Of a DNA stretch of 39,697 nucleotides, positions 22,004-29,470 are shown one piece after another. Source of the DNA: a virus; IMG/VR virus record IMGVR_UViG_3300047476_001689, positions 1 to 39,697 of that record, one strand, 5' to 3'. The translations under genes and the position numbers were made by a program. Positions within the stretch are counted from its first letter, which is position 1. Every line of letters begins with the position of its first letter. A model generated the notes under the pieces. The model did not search any database. It worked only from the letters and a program-made list of their open reading frames with translations, and had not been told where the DNA came from.

Positions 22004-23044
22004 TCATTTATGATACCTATTTAACGCATTTTGAGTAATAAAAATATATTCAGAATCTTTAAAATTAGTTAAGTCTTGAGAATTGGTATAAGACATTGCA
22101 GATTTAAGATAATCTGAAAAATTATCAACCCAAGAATTTAAGGTGTAATCAACTTTATTGTATTTACTAATACCTTCAGAAGTGGTTAATTTTTCTTTAC
22201 CCCATTTTTTCTGAACCTCCTTAGTACTCATACCTCTAAAATGTTTATAAAAATATTTTCGTAATTTTGGGAAGTTAGACCAAAGGTACTTTGATTTATT
22301 TTCATCCAAAGGAATCCTCTTAAATAACATAGTTTCAGAACAAGATTCTAAGGTTTTATTTAGAACTCCACCTAACATAACATAGTCAGCACCTAACGCA
22401 AGTGCTTTAATAATGTCATCATAATTTCTAAAACCACCATCAGCAACAATCTTTGTGTTATAATCACCACTTAATTTCACATAATAACATTCATTAATTA
22501 ATGACGCCATCGGATAATGAATACCAGTATTTGCGGAAGTTAAACAACCTGAACCACCACCAATTCCTACTCTAACATAATCAACACCTATTTTGGCAAA
22601 TTTTTTATATGTCTTAGGATTTGCAATATTACCAATCATTAATTTATGTTCATCACTTATTCTATTATCGATGAACTTTTTTGAGAGGTCATATAACTTC
22701 TCCATGTGACCATTCGCAATATCAATCAAGATTTTTATTTTTTCATCTTTATATTCTTCAGAGACAAACCATTCCATCATTGATTCAAATTCATTAAGTG
22801 ACACAGACACAAAAACATCTTCGTCTTTGGGATTAAGTCCTCTTGGTAAACAAACTTCAAAACCTAAATCAATAAATTTCTTATAATTGTTCATATCCAC
22901 TACAGTATCCATAGGTGAAACAAATAAAGGTAATTTACCATCCTCATTAAAAATGTTAATTGACGACCTTGAACTAATTTTAGATAGAGTTTCTGGTACA
23001 ATGGTTATATCTTTGAAATCGAATTTTGTGTTTTTATTAATCAT
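22004..23044 (-). CDS. IMP dehydrogenase/GMP reductase family enzyme
   Basis: A 346-residue TIM barrel, the length of GMP reductase and without the CBS domains of IMP dehydrogenase. Key blocks: SPMDTVVD (43-50), VRVGIGGGSGC167LTS with the catalytic Cys in the active-site loop, KIVADGGFRNYDDIIKALALGADYVMLGG for phosphate binding, and RGMSTKEVQ in the flap. The loop has Leu-Thr-Ser after Cys where the family usually has Thr-Thr-Arg. The reaction interconverts IMP with XMP or GMP; size favours GMP reductase but the residues do not settle it. It overlaps the preceding small gene by 4 nt. Confidence 0.9.
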   Translation of the reverse strand: MINKNTKFDFKDITIVPETLSKISSRSSINIFNEDGKLPLFVSPMDTVVDMNNYKKFIDLGFEVCLPRGLNPKDEDVFVSVSLNEFESMMEWFVSEEYKDEKIKILIDIANGHMEKLYDLSKKFIDNRISDEHKLMIGNIANPKTYKKFAKIGVDYVRVGIGGGSGCLTSANTGIHYPMASLINECYYVKLSGDYNTKIVADGGFRNYDDIIKALALGADYVMLGGVLNKTLESCSETMLFKRIPLDENKSKYLWSNFPKLRKYFYKHFRGMSTKEVQKKWGKEKLTTSEGISKYNKVDYTLNSWVDNFSDYLKSAMSYTNSQDLTNFKDSEYIFITQNALNRYHK

Positions 23045-23232
23045 TTGTTTTTGTATTTAGATTTAATTTCGGAGAGCATGTCAAATAAAACTCCATTATT
23101 ATATGCGTTATAATCCTCTTGATTTTCTTTTGGGTGAGCCATTAGATAGGTTTTAGTTTTTTCATCCATAGGATAGAAAAAAAAACCTTTGATTTTTTTC
23201 TTAATTTTTCTTGGTAGTCTGAATTTTTTCAT
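23041..23232 (-). CDS. Small protein with basic N-terminus
   Basis: A 63-residue protein. The first 18 residues are mostly basic (MKKFRLPRKIKKKIKGFFF), the rest neutral and helical. It has a host-type promoter 4 nt before the ATG and overlaps the start of the IMPDH/GMPR gene by 4 nt, so it leads that operon. No family assigned; similar basic-headed small proteins are common in Bacteroidota phages. Confidence 0.6.
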   Translation of the reverse strand: MKKFRLPRKIKKKIKGFFFYPMDEKTKTYLMAHPKENQEDYNAYNNGVLFDMLSEIKSKYKNK

Positions 23233-23236
23233 ATTA

Positions 23237-23244
23237 CAAATATA
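23237..23244 (-). promoter_or_regulatory. Host-type promoter TATATTTG, 4 nt before ATG
   Basis: Minus-strand TATATTTG then TAAT then the ATG at 23232; leaderless operon for the basic protein and the IMPDH/GMPR enzyme. Confidence 0.65.
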
Positions 23245-23253
23245 TGAAATTAA

Positions 23254-23664
23254 TTAATTACTAACTTCATCATTAATTAATTTTGTAATTCTATTTCTTC
23301 CTTTTTCTCCGATTGGTATTGGGTTTCCTTCTTCATCAATATGGACAAATCTTATATTAGTTTTTAAAATTAAAACTTGTTTACCTGTGTAAACATTATG
23401 AGCTCTGGCCTCCATGTATAAATTTATTGAGGAGGTACCTATTGATTGAGGGCTTCCGTATATCTTTAGTAGTTGACCTTCTTTAGCAGGTTTCTCAAAA
23501 AAACATTTATCAATTGAGACAGTAACCATTCTTGGGGTGTCGCATAATTGCATAGCATAACCTGCCGCTGCAGCGTCTATCCATGCCAAAAGCTTACCCC
23601 CAAATAAGTTTCCATGAAACCCTAAATCAGATTTTTTAATTGGGTGAGTGTTTAATAATTCCAT
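23254..23664 (-). CDS. Hotdog-fold acyl-CoA thioesterase (YciA-like)
   Basis: A 136-residue single hotdog domain. HPIKKSDLGFHGNLFGGKLL holds the conserved Asn-x-x-Gly-Gly start of the hotdog helix, and WIDAAAAGYAMQLC gives the catalytic Asp. RMVTVSIDKCFFEKPAKEGQ is the typical next block. YciA-type enzymes hydrolyse acyl-CoA thioesters as hexamers. This is an unusual phage gene; it could adjust host lipid metabolism. The ATG at 23664 is taken because the family motif begins at residue 7. No tag or signal peptide. Confidence 0.9.
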   Translation of the reverse strand: MELLNTHPIKKSDLGFHGNLFGGKLLAWIDAAAAGYAMQLCDTPRMVTVSIDKCFFEKPAKEGQLLKIYGSPQSIGTSSINLYMEARAHNVYTGKQVLILKTNIRFVHIDEEGNPIPIGEKGRNRITKLINDEVSN

Positions 23665-23706
23665 GTTATAATAATAGTAAAATAACGAATTAAAGACAAC
23701 ACAAAG

Positions 23707-23713
23707 TATTTAT
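23707..23713 (+). promoter_or_regulatory. Phage-type promoter element TATTTAT, 4 nt before ATG
   Basis: TATTTAT then TATT then the ATG at 23718. Confidence 0.6.
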
Positions 23714-23717
23714 TATT

Positions 23718-24689
23718 ATGTTAAATGAAAAAGAAGTCGATAGACTTAATAATTTTTTAAAGGGTAAAACGTTCCCTTATAAACGAGGTATATTTGATTA
23801 TGATTTACCAGGGGAAAACGACTTTGATTTTAAATTCCAAATTTTAGGATATAAAAAAATGATAAGTGTTGGGGAATATTACGATTATACTATTGTTTCT
23901 GTAACACTTTTAAATTTTAGAGATGAGTTAAGTCAAATGTTATTCCTTAGACGATTAAATGGGGATTTTTTAAAAAAATATTTTAAAGAAAATATGTATT
24001 ATTTTCGTAACAATTTAAATACTGAAATTAGAGATATACTTAAAGTATTTGATGAAGATGCTAGAGTAACAATCCAAGATATTGATATTGAAACCCCAAA
24101 AGGTAAAGAAACATTACAAGAACAAAATACAATGAGACAACCTTTAAGAGATATTGTTAAAAATATTGTTGGGGTATTTAAAAATAATGACGAGGGTGAA
24201 TTCACATTACCTGAAGATTTAAATCCTGATGAATTAGTATATGATATTGGGAAGGTGGGTTCTCCATTTAATATTGAGTTAACCATAGAACCAGACGAAA
24301 CTATTAAAACAGTTGTTGTAGATGGTAATTATTGGGGGGATGACGATACAATTGAAATTATCATTAAGTATAATTTAAATGTTAAGTCTAAGATTATTTA
24401 TGAATTAGTTGGTAAATTAAATGAGACCTTAGCTCATGAAATTAGACATATAATTCAATCAAATAAAGGTATTTTTGATTTAGATGTTCCTGAAGAAAAA
24501 GACCCGTATAAATACTACACCCAACCACATGAATTAGACGCTCTTAAATTCGGGTTCAAACGACTTGCAAAATTAAGAAAGATACCTTTAAAAGTTGCGG
24601 TCCAGGATTGGTTTGATAATCATAAAGAAATACATAGATTAAAAGACAATCAAGTTGGTGATGTTATTAGTAAAATTATTAACTACTAA
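23718..24689 (+). CDS. Putative zinc metallopeptidase
   Basis: A 323-residue protein. H240-E241-I-R-H244 (LAHEIRHII) is the zinc motif, and QPHELDALKFG (269-279) supplies Glu272 as a candidate third ligand, the same design as 14907-15941 and 1-756. The N-terminus has L-N-E at 2-4 but no long tag; an L-Q-E site at 133-135 before Gln could be an internal processing point separating a prodomain. TATTTAT lies 4 nt upstream. It probably belongs with the late or virion proteins. Its end overlaps the convergent membrane protein gene by 11 nt. Confidence 0.7.
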   Translation: MLNEKEVDRLNNFLKGKTFPYKRGIFDYDLPGENDFDFKFQILGYKKMISVGEYYDYTIVSVTLLNFRDELSQMLFLRRLNGDFLKKYFKENMYYFRNNLNTEIRDILKVFDEDARVTIQDIDIETPKGKETLQEQNTMRQPLRDIVKNIVGVFKNNDEGEFTLPEDLNPDELVYDIGKVGSPFNIELTIEPDETIKTVVVDGNYWGDDDTIEIIIKYNLNVKSKIIYELVGKLNETLAHEIRHIIQSNKGIFDLDVPEEKDPYKYYTQPHELDALKFGFKRLAKLRKIPLKVAVQDWFDNHKEIHRLKDNQVGDVISKIINY

Positions 24690-25308
24690 AACGTCTTACT
24701 ATTTTATTAATTAATTCTTTAACGACTATTCCTGACACGGTTAATAAACCAAAAGATGATACTCTAATTAATACCTGATTAATATCTTCAGGGGTAAAAT
24801 TTTGGTTTTTAACCATATTATATATCATCGGGATTAATGGTATTATAAAAGTATAACTCAATATATTCGTTACTTTATGGAAGGTGATTCCTAAACTAGA
24901 TATAAAATCTAAAAATGTACCTAATAAAGAGTCAGATTTTTTTAAAATTATTTTAAAAATATCCGATAAACCGACCTCTTTAATCTTTAGAAAAATCTTA
25001 TTAATAAAATCTTTATTATCAAGATAATAAGATGAAATAACCCCTGTTAATAAAAGGCTTAACTCAACATCATTTATTTGAGGAAAGTTACCTTTAATAA
25101 ATTCCTCGACGGGACCTACCATACCCCCAATACTAGCTCCCCAAGTTATTAAAAATTGTAAATTTAATCCAATTTGACTAGAAGACTCAGAAAGAATTTC
25201 TTTTACTCTCAGATAGTTTTTTTTAATCACATCTAAAATAAAACCACCGCCACCCTCAACAAGGATGCGTTTTTTTTGTTCTTCATTTATTAATATCGTA
25301 ACACTCAT
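24679..25308 (-). CDS. Tagged multi-pass membrane protein, probable internal virion protein
   Basis: A 209-residue protein. MSVTILINEEQKKRILVE ends in L-V-E (16-18) followed by Gly-Gly-Gly-Gly, a strong match to a cleavable tag. After that come several hydrophobic stretches (about 45-65, 80-95, 148-165 and 183-200) with a conserved-looking FITWGASIGGMVGP region. Proteins of this shape could form a channel in the host membrane during DNA entry; that is inference. TATTTAT lies 5 nt upstream. Confidence 0.65.
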   Translation of the reverse strand: MSVTILINEEQKKRILVEGGGGFILDVIKKNYLRVKEILSESSSQIGLNLQFLITWGASIGGMVGPVEEFIKGNFPQINDVELSLLLTGVISSYYLDNKDFINKIFLKIKEVGLSDIFKIILKKSDSLLGTFLDFISSLGITFHKVTNILSYTFIIPLIPMIYNMVKNQNFTPEDINQVLIRVSSFGLLTVSGIVVKELINKIVRRFSS

Positions 25309-25313
25309 TGACT

Positions 25314-25320
25314 ATAAATA
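25314..25320 (-). promoter_or_regulatory. Phage-type promoter element TATTTAT, 5 nt before ATG
   Basis: Minus-strand TATTTAT then AGTCA then the ATG at 25308. A plus-strand TATTTAT for the divergent gene lies at 25330-25336. Confidence 0.6.
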
Positions 25321-25329
25321 CTTTTATAA

Positions 25330-25336
25330 TATTTAT
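25330..25336 (+). promoter_or_regulatory. Phage-type promoter element TATTTAT with A-rich leader
   Basis: Plus-strand TATTTAT, followed by a 21-nt leader ending in six A residues, precedes the ATG at 25358. Confidence 0.45.
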
Positions 25337-25357
25337 TGTTAAACAAATTTTAAAAAA

Positions 25358-25948
25358 ATGATTAATCCTAAATTAGAAGTAGGTGATACTGTTAGATTAT
25401 TACACATGGATGGGGAAACTTCAGTACCACCAGGAACTTTAGGTGAAGTAATAAACGTTTCACGAGTATTTGGGGATGACCAATACACCGTTAGATGGGA
25501 GAATGGTAGTAGTTTAAATTTAATATCAAGTGTTGATGCTTGGGATAAGACAGATGGGGGTAAAAAAGAAATTAAGGAAGTTGATGAATTTGAAAGAACT
25601 AAAAGGTTAATGAAAAATTCGGATGTATTCAAACACTTCAACATGAAGTTTTTAAAAGATTATCTAATAAAAGTCAGAGAATCTGGTATTACTAATATGT
25701 TTGGTGCCGCACCTTATCTTTATTTAGGTAAAGATAGAATAGAACATGAATTTAAATATAGAGATATTCACGATGAAGAAGCGTTTAATGAGGTATTAGA
25801 AGACGCTAATATGGCTCAATCGGAAATGATAAGAGGCGTCATGAATGTATTAGACCACGAAGGTAAAGAACATGATTTGAATACTATTAATAGATATATC
25901 CAAAGATACGCATCTAAAGTGTTAGAAAACTATATGAATTTATTCTAA
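25358..25948 (+). CDS. Protein with KOW/SH3-like N-terminal domain
   Basis: A 196-residue protein. Residues 7-55 read as a small SH3/KOW-type beta barrel (VGDTVRLLHMDGE..., GTLGEVINVS, YTVRWENG), often an RNA- or protein-binding fold. The remaining region is helical and charged. There is no tag. It is expressed from a phage-type promoter, divergent from the tagged membrane protein. Function unknown. Confidence 0.65.
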   Translation: MINPKLEVGDTVRLLHMDGETSVPPGTLGEVINVSRVFGDDQYTVRWENGSSLNLISSVDAWDKTDGGKKEIKEVDEFERTKRLMKNSDVFKHFNMKFLKDYLIKVRESGITNMFGAAPYLYLGKDRIEHEFKYRDIHDEEAFNEVLEDANMAQSEMIRGVMNVLDHEGKEHDLNTINRYIQRYASKVLENYMNLF

Positions 25949-25958
25949 TAAAATAACA

Positions 25959-25965
25959 TATTTAT
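25959..25965 (+). promoter_or_regulatory. Phage-type promoter element TATTTAT with leader
   Basis: TATTTAT and a 15-nt A-rich leader before the ATG at 25981. Confidence 0.45.
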
Positions 25966-25980
25966 ATTAAAAACAAGAAC

Positions 25981-26718
25981 ATGAACGCATATTTTTTCAA
26001 AATGTCAAAAGAGGATAGAGATAACATCCTTGACCAACATAAAGAGTTATATAATGGTTATACCATGCAAAACCAAACCAATACAAATCAACAACCTTTG
26101 TATGTGCAAGATTTTGCTAATGATAAAGGTGGTATTAATATTGACATTCATGGTAATGTAAAACCATACACTAATTTCGGTATTAATGAATCCAGAGGTT
26201 TGGATATGATTGGGGATGGTGATGTTGATTTAAAAAATGGTACTGTCGATTTTGAAGATGTAATGTCTCACAACGATGACTATGATTTTGGGTTTGATTA
26301 CCCTGAACATGAATCATATGAAAATAATATGATGGTAGATGGTGATGACGACAACTCAATTTTTATTAGTCTTGGTGAAATGAAAAGGGATATGATAGGT
26401 GATGGTGATGATGATTTAGAACACGGGACTTACGGTAAGAGTGATGAAAAATTTAATTCAAAATCATTTAACGATACTTTATTTGACGATGAAGAGTTTG
26501 ATGATATTTTTGATGATGAGGATTCTGATGAATTTGAAGATGAAGACGAATGGTCAGAAAAAGTTAATTTTAAAACAAAATTTAACGATGATATTGAGGA
26601 ATTTTACGAGTCAGACGAATTAGGTTCGGAATTTCCTTTAGATGACGAAAGTTTACAATCTTTAACAGAAAGTGTAAACAAGTCTTTAGATATGTTTAGA
26701 AGATTTAAAAAATACTAA
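25981..26718 (+). CDS. Very acidic protein with internal DMIGDGD repeats
   Basis: A 245-residue protein. The N-terminal 45 residues (KEDRDNILDQHKELYNGY, then a Gln/Asn-rich segment and YVQDFANDKGG) look like a distinct domain. DMIGDGDxDLxxGT occurs at 75-88 and again at 137-150. From about 90 on, the protein is dominated by Asp and Glu, and L-T-E at the C-terminus precedes a basic end MFRRFKKY. The acidity suggests a DNA-mimic, scaffold or calcium-binding role; none can be chosen from sequence. It is followed after 2 nt by a second acidic gene. Confidence 0.65.
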   Translation: MNAYFFKMSKEDRDNILDQHKELYNGYTMQNQTNTNQQPLYVQDFANDKGGINIDIHGNVKPYTNFGINESRGLDMIGDGDVDLKNGTVDFEDVMSHNDDYDFGFDYPEHESYENNMMVDGDDDNSIFISLGEMKRDMIGDGDDDLEHGTYGKSDEKFNSKSFNDTLFDDEEFDDIFDDEDSDEFEDEDEWSEKVNFKTKFNDDIEEFYESDELGSEFPLDDESLQSLTESVNKSLDMFRRFKKY

Positions 26719-26720
26719 AA

Positions 26721-27038
26721 ATGGAAATTAAAGAAATTGTTTCTTTTTATATTAACGACACCACTAAAACATTGGATGTAACTTTTAGGACTTTATTGGA
26801 TAGTGAAGATGAACTAAGAGAAGATAAAATTTATTTTGAGGAGGTTAGAGATTTTGGATACGATTTCATCAATGACGAAAAAGACGATTATAGAGGTTTA
26901 ATAGATGAAGAGTTTGAAGATGATTATGATGAAGATTATTATGATGAATCTAATGTAGACGAACAAGAACTAATTTCATTCTTAAATGAATATTATCTAA
27001 TATACCCAAGTAAATTACCTGATTCAGAAATTTTTTAA
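26721..27038 (+). CDS. Very acidic small protein
   Basis: A 105-residue protein, strongly acidic, especially at about 55-90 (DEEFEDDYDEDYYDESNVDE). It starts 2 nt after the larger acidic gene and so is co-transcribed. No family is recognised; a DNA mimic or partner of the preceding protein is possible. Its end overlaps the convergent lipoprotein gene by 4 nt. Confidence 0.65.
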   Translation: MEIKEIVSFYINDTTKTLDVTFRTLLDSEDELREDKIYFEEVRDFGYDFINDEKDDYRGLIDEEFEDDYDEDYYDESNVDEQELISFLNEYYLIYPSKLPDSEIF

Positions 27039-27541
27039 GGTCCAACTCTGGTTAAATATATTGTTACATTTTCATTAGTACCTGAACTACCACCAACCCA
27101 AAGACCTGTAGTTCTTAATACCAAACTTTCCGCACCGTCACTAATTATTTTTAAAGTTCTCTCTCCATTCCCACAATCAAATTGAATATAACCTAAATCG
27201 TATACACTATAGTGACCTACTACGTTATAAAAATATTGTTGAGACCAATATGTTTGACCTGAAGGTAATGGGGTTGGGGAAAACGATATCACACTGTAAT
27301 CCAAATGCCACCTTGTGAATCCAACGTAGATACTATCGATAGGAAATTTATCATTAGGATTAACATAAACATCACCAGGATAATATACAGTATCTTCAGG
27401 AGAAGTGGTGTTTTCAGTTTCTGAATAGGTTATCTTATCAATTACATACTCACCACTTAAACTTAAGGAAGTTGGTTCTTCATATTTAATACAAGAAGTT
27501 AGAGAAAATAGAACTAAAAGGATGTAAAATAGTGTTTTCAT
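27035..27541 (-). CDS. Outer-envelope lipoprotein, beta-rich
   Basis: A 168-residue protein with a signal peptide MKTLFYILLVLFSLTSC ending in a lipobox (Cys17), then Asn/Glu/Ser-rich spacer and a beta-rich domain with repeated Tyr/Thr strands. The layout resembles the lipoprotein at 3923-4366, and both have host-type promoters. It should be surface-associated. Possible roles are superinfection exclusion or envelope change; no direct evidence. Confidence 0.75.
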   Translation of the reverse strand: MKTLFYILLVLFSLTSCIKYEEPTSLSLSGEYVIDKITYSETENTTSPEDTVYYPGDVYVNPNDKFPIDSIYVGFTRWHLDYSVISFSPTPLPSGQTYWSQQYFYNVVGHYSVYDLGYIQFDCGNGERTLKIISDGAESLVLRTTGLWVGGSSGTNENVTIYLTRVGP

Positions 27542-27563
27542 TTGTCAAAAATTTATTAGTCTA

Positions 27564-27571
27564 CAAATATA
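27564..27571 (-). promoter_or_regulatory. Host-type promoter -7 element TATATTTG
   Basis: Minus-strand TATATTTG with a 22-nt leader before the lipoprotein ATG at 27541. A plus-strand phage-type promoter for the divergent gene is at 27596-27602. Confidence 0.55.
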
Positions 27572-27595
27572 AATATTATTTTTTGATAAACAAAA

Positions 27596-27602
27596 TATTT
27601 AT
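27596..27602 (+). promoter_or_regulatory. Phage-type promoter element TATTTAT, 4 nt before ATG
   Basis: TATTTAT then TACT then the ATG at 27607. Confidence 0.65.
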
Positions 27603-27606
27603 TACT

Positions 27607-27855
27607 ATGAGGTCAGATATTGATTATATTATTTCACTTATGAAAGAGTACACCAAAACTAACGACGATGGTGAAATTAGTGAACAAGAAGCCGCGGCTT
27701 CAAGTAGTAGTAGTGGAGGTGGTTCTAAACCAGCTTACCCAACAGTTACAAAATGGGAATCAGGTGTTACAAGAGGACCTGCAAATCAAATAGGTGTTAC
27801 TAAATGGCATGAAATAGTTAAATTAAATCGAGGAAAGGCCAACACTTTATTATAA
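27607..27855 (+). CDS. Small tagged virion-type protein
   Basis: An 82-residue protein. Start 27607 is chosen, over an upstream in-frame extension, because the promoter lies just before it and the tag begins here. MRSDIDYIISLMKE ends in L-M-K-E (M-K-E is weak), with a better I-S-E at 24-26 before Gln. A Ser/Gly spacer follows, then a domain starting YPTVTKWESGVTRGPANQIG with a second KWHE/RGKAN block, so two similar half-motifs. No function known. It heads the block of large tagged genes. Confidence 0.6.
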   Translation: MRSDIDYIISLMKEYTKTNDDGEISEQEAAASSSSSGGGSKPAYPTVTKWESGVTRGPANQIGVTKWHEIVKLNRGKANTLL

Positions 27856-27862
27856 CAAATTA

Positions 27863-27869
27863 TATTTAT
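27863..27869 (+). promoter_or_regulatory. Phage-type promoter element TATTTAT, 5 nt before ATG
   Basis: TATTTAT then TAAAT then the ATG at 27875. Confidence 0.6.
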
Positions 27870-27874
27870 TAAAT

Positions 27875-29440
27875 ATGAAAAATCAAAGTACCCCACAAGT
27901 TATTGGAATGTCCGCAAATCTTGGGTATATCTTTACCGATAAAGGAGTTTCAAAGTTATCATATGAAACAAATGATTTAAATGGTAGAAATTTCGTACCC
28001 TACACTTTTGAACATTTAAATATCGCAAGTCAAATATTACAAGAGAACATTGACTTTAAATACAGAATAGGTTCATTATCATTAAATGAATACACCTCTG
28101 AACCAAGAAAATTTTTAAATTTATTAATCGAAGAGTTCCAGCCTACTAATGGGGTATCCATTATTAGAGAATGGGAAGAAAAATTTGGTAATAAATTATT
28201 ACTAATTAACGAATCAACTGACAATTTATTAATCGAAGAAAGAGTAAGAAACGCTTGGGGAGGTGTTAATGAGCTTATTATTGAGGGTATTTTAGGTGAT
28301 ATTTGGGGTGGTATAAAAAGTGTTGGTAGTGCGGTGGCAACAGGAGTTTCAAATGCTGCTGGATGGGTCAAAGATAAAGCAGTAGCTGCAAAAGATTGGG
28401 TCGTTGACCAAGGTAAACAAATCGGAGAAAAAGGATTTTTTGGTTGGGCCGCGGATAAAGCAAAAAATGTTTGGAATTACGTAAAAGATAAAATAGCTGC
28501 GGCTTGGAACTGTATAAAGGCGGGTCTTGAATGTATTATGGAAGGTATCAGAAGTCTCGTTACAAGTGCTGGAGGTACTGCAGTTTTGACAGGTCTATCT
28601 TTCGTTCCCGTTGTAGGTCAAGTAACAAACGCCATTATATTTGGGGCCTTGTTACTATGGGATTTATATCAAATGTCTCAGGGTAAAGGAGATTGGGTTA
28701 ATATTATTGTTGACGCAATGGCTTTAATTTTACCTGCGGCAGGTAAATTACTTAAAACGGCAATGGTCGGAATAAAATCATTAGGTCAACTTGGAGCGGC
28801 AGCAGCGTCTAAAGGAGGTATTTTGGCAAAAGTTGTTAATGCTTTTAGGTCAGGTTTAGGTACTTTAGGAGGGTATGTTACGAAAGCCGCAACTTGGTTA
28901 GGTGAGAAATTAGGAATGACAACATTAGCCAATTGGGGTAAAAATGCGACCGCTAAATTAGCAAGTATGAGTGATGAATTAGCGGCAGGAGCTAAAGGGG
29001 TTAAAGGAACGGCCAAAACCGCCACAACTACAGGTGTTAAGAAAACAGTTGCCGTGGGTACTAAGAAAACGGTCACCGCAAATGCTAAGAAAGTAGCGGC
29101 GTCAAAACTCGGTTCAAAGGCGTCTCAAGAATCAATTAAGAAAGCGACACCTCTACAACAATTAAAAACAATTTGGGCTAAAAATCCTAAAACACCAATT
29201 CCTCCAACAGGAACTATTGTTAAAGCATCAGGTAAAGCGTTTTTACTTACCGCAGGTATTTGTGCGGCGTTAGGGTTAGATGGATTCACCTGTGCAGACA
29301 GAGTTGAGAAAGGTCAGGTAACTCCTGAACAATTAAAGGTTGCGGAAGAAAAAGCACAAATGGAACTGGCACAACAATTAACTTCAAACCCTGAAGGTAC
29401 AAGTTTAGGTATTAGTGACGCTGACATCGCAGCACTATAA
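27875..29440 (+). CDS. Large virion-type protein with hydrophobic segments and (L/I)-x-E sites
   Basis: A 521-residue protein. The N-terminal 145 residues are hydrophilic with several (L/I)-x-E sites (LINE near 108, LLIE near 117, LIIE near 138 before Gly-Ile). The middle holds amphipathic Ala/Trp/Lys helices (AAGWVKDKAVAAKDWVVDQG), then hydrophobic segments around 240-262 and 277-300. The C-terminal half is Lys/Ala-rich. The order of processing region, amphipathic helices and membrane segments suggests an internal virion protein that may enter the host membrane. No family is recognised. Confidence 0.65.
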   Translation: MKNQSTPQVIGMSANLGYIFTDKGVSKLSYETNDLNGRNFVPYTFEHLNIASQILQENIDFKYRIGSLSLNEYTSEPRKFLNLLIEEFQPTNGVSIIREWEEKFGNKLLLINESTDNLLIEERVRNAWGGVNELIIEGILGDIWGGIKSVGSAVATGVSNAAGWVKDKAVAAKDWVVDQGKQIGEKGFFGWAADKAKNVWNYVKDKIAAAWNCIKAGLECIMEGIRSLVTSAGGTAVLTGLSFVPVVGQVTNAIIFGALLLWDLYQMSQGKGDWVNIIVDAMALILPAAGKLLKTAMVGIKSLGQLGAAAASKGGILAKVVNAFRSGLGTLGGYVTKAATWLGEKLGMTTLANWGKNATAKLASMSDELAAGAKGVKGTAKTATTTGVKKTVAVGTKKTVTANAKKVAASKLGSKASQESIKKATPLQQLKTIWAKNPKTPIPPTGTIVKASGKAFLLTAGICAALGLDGFTCADRVEKGQVTPEQLKVAEEKAQMELAQQLTSNPEGTSLGISDADIAAL

Positions 29441-29459
29441 TTTTTATTTAAAAGTAATA

Positions 29460-29466
29460 TATTTAT
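29460..29466 (+). promoter_or_regulatory. Phage-type promoter element TATTTAT, 4 nt before ATG
   Basis: TATTTAT then AGAT then the ATG at 29471. Confidence 0.6.
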
Positions 29467-29470
29467 AGAT

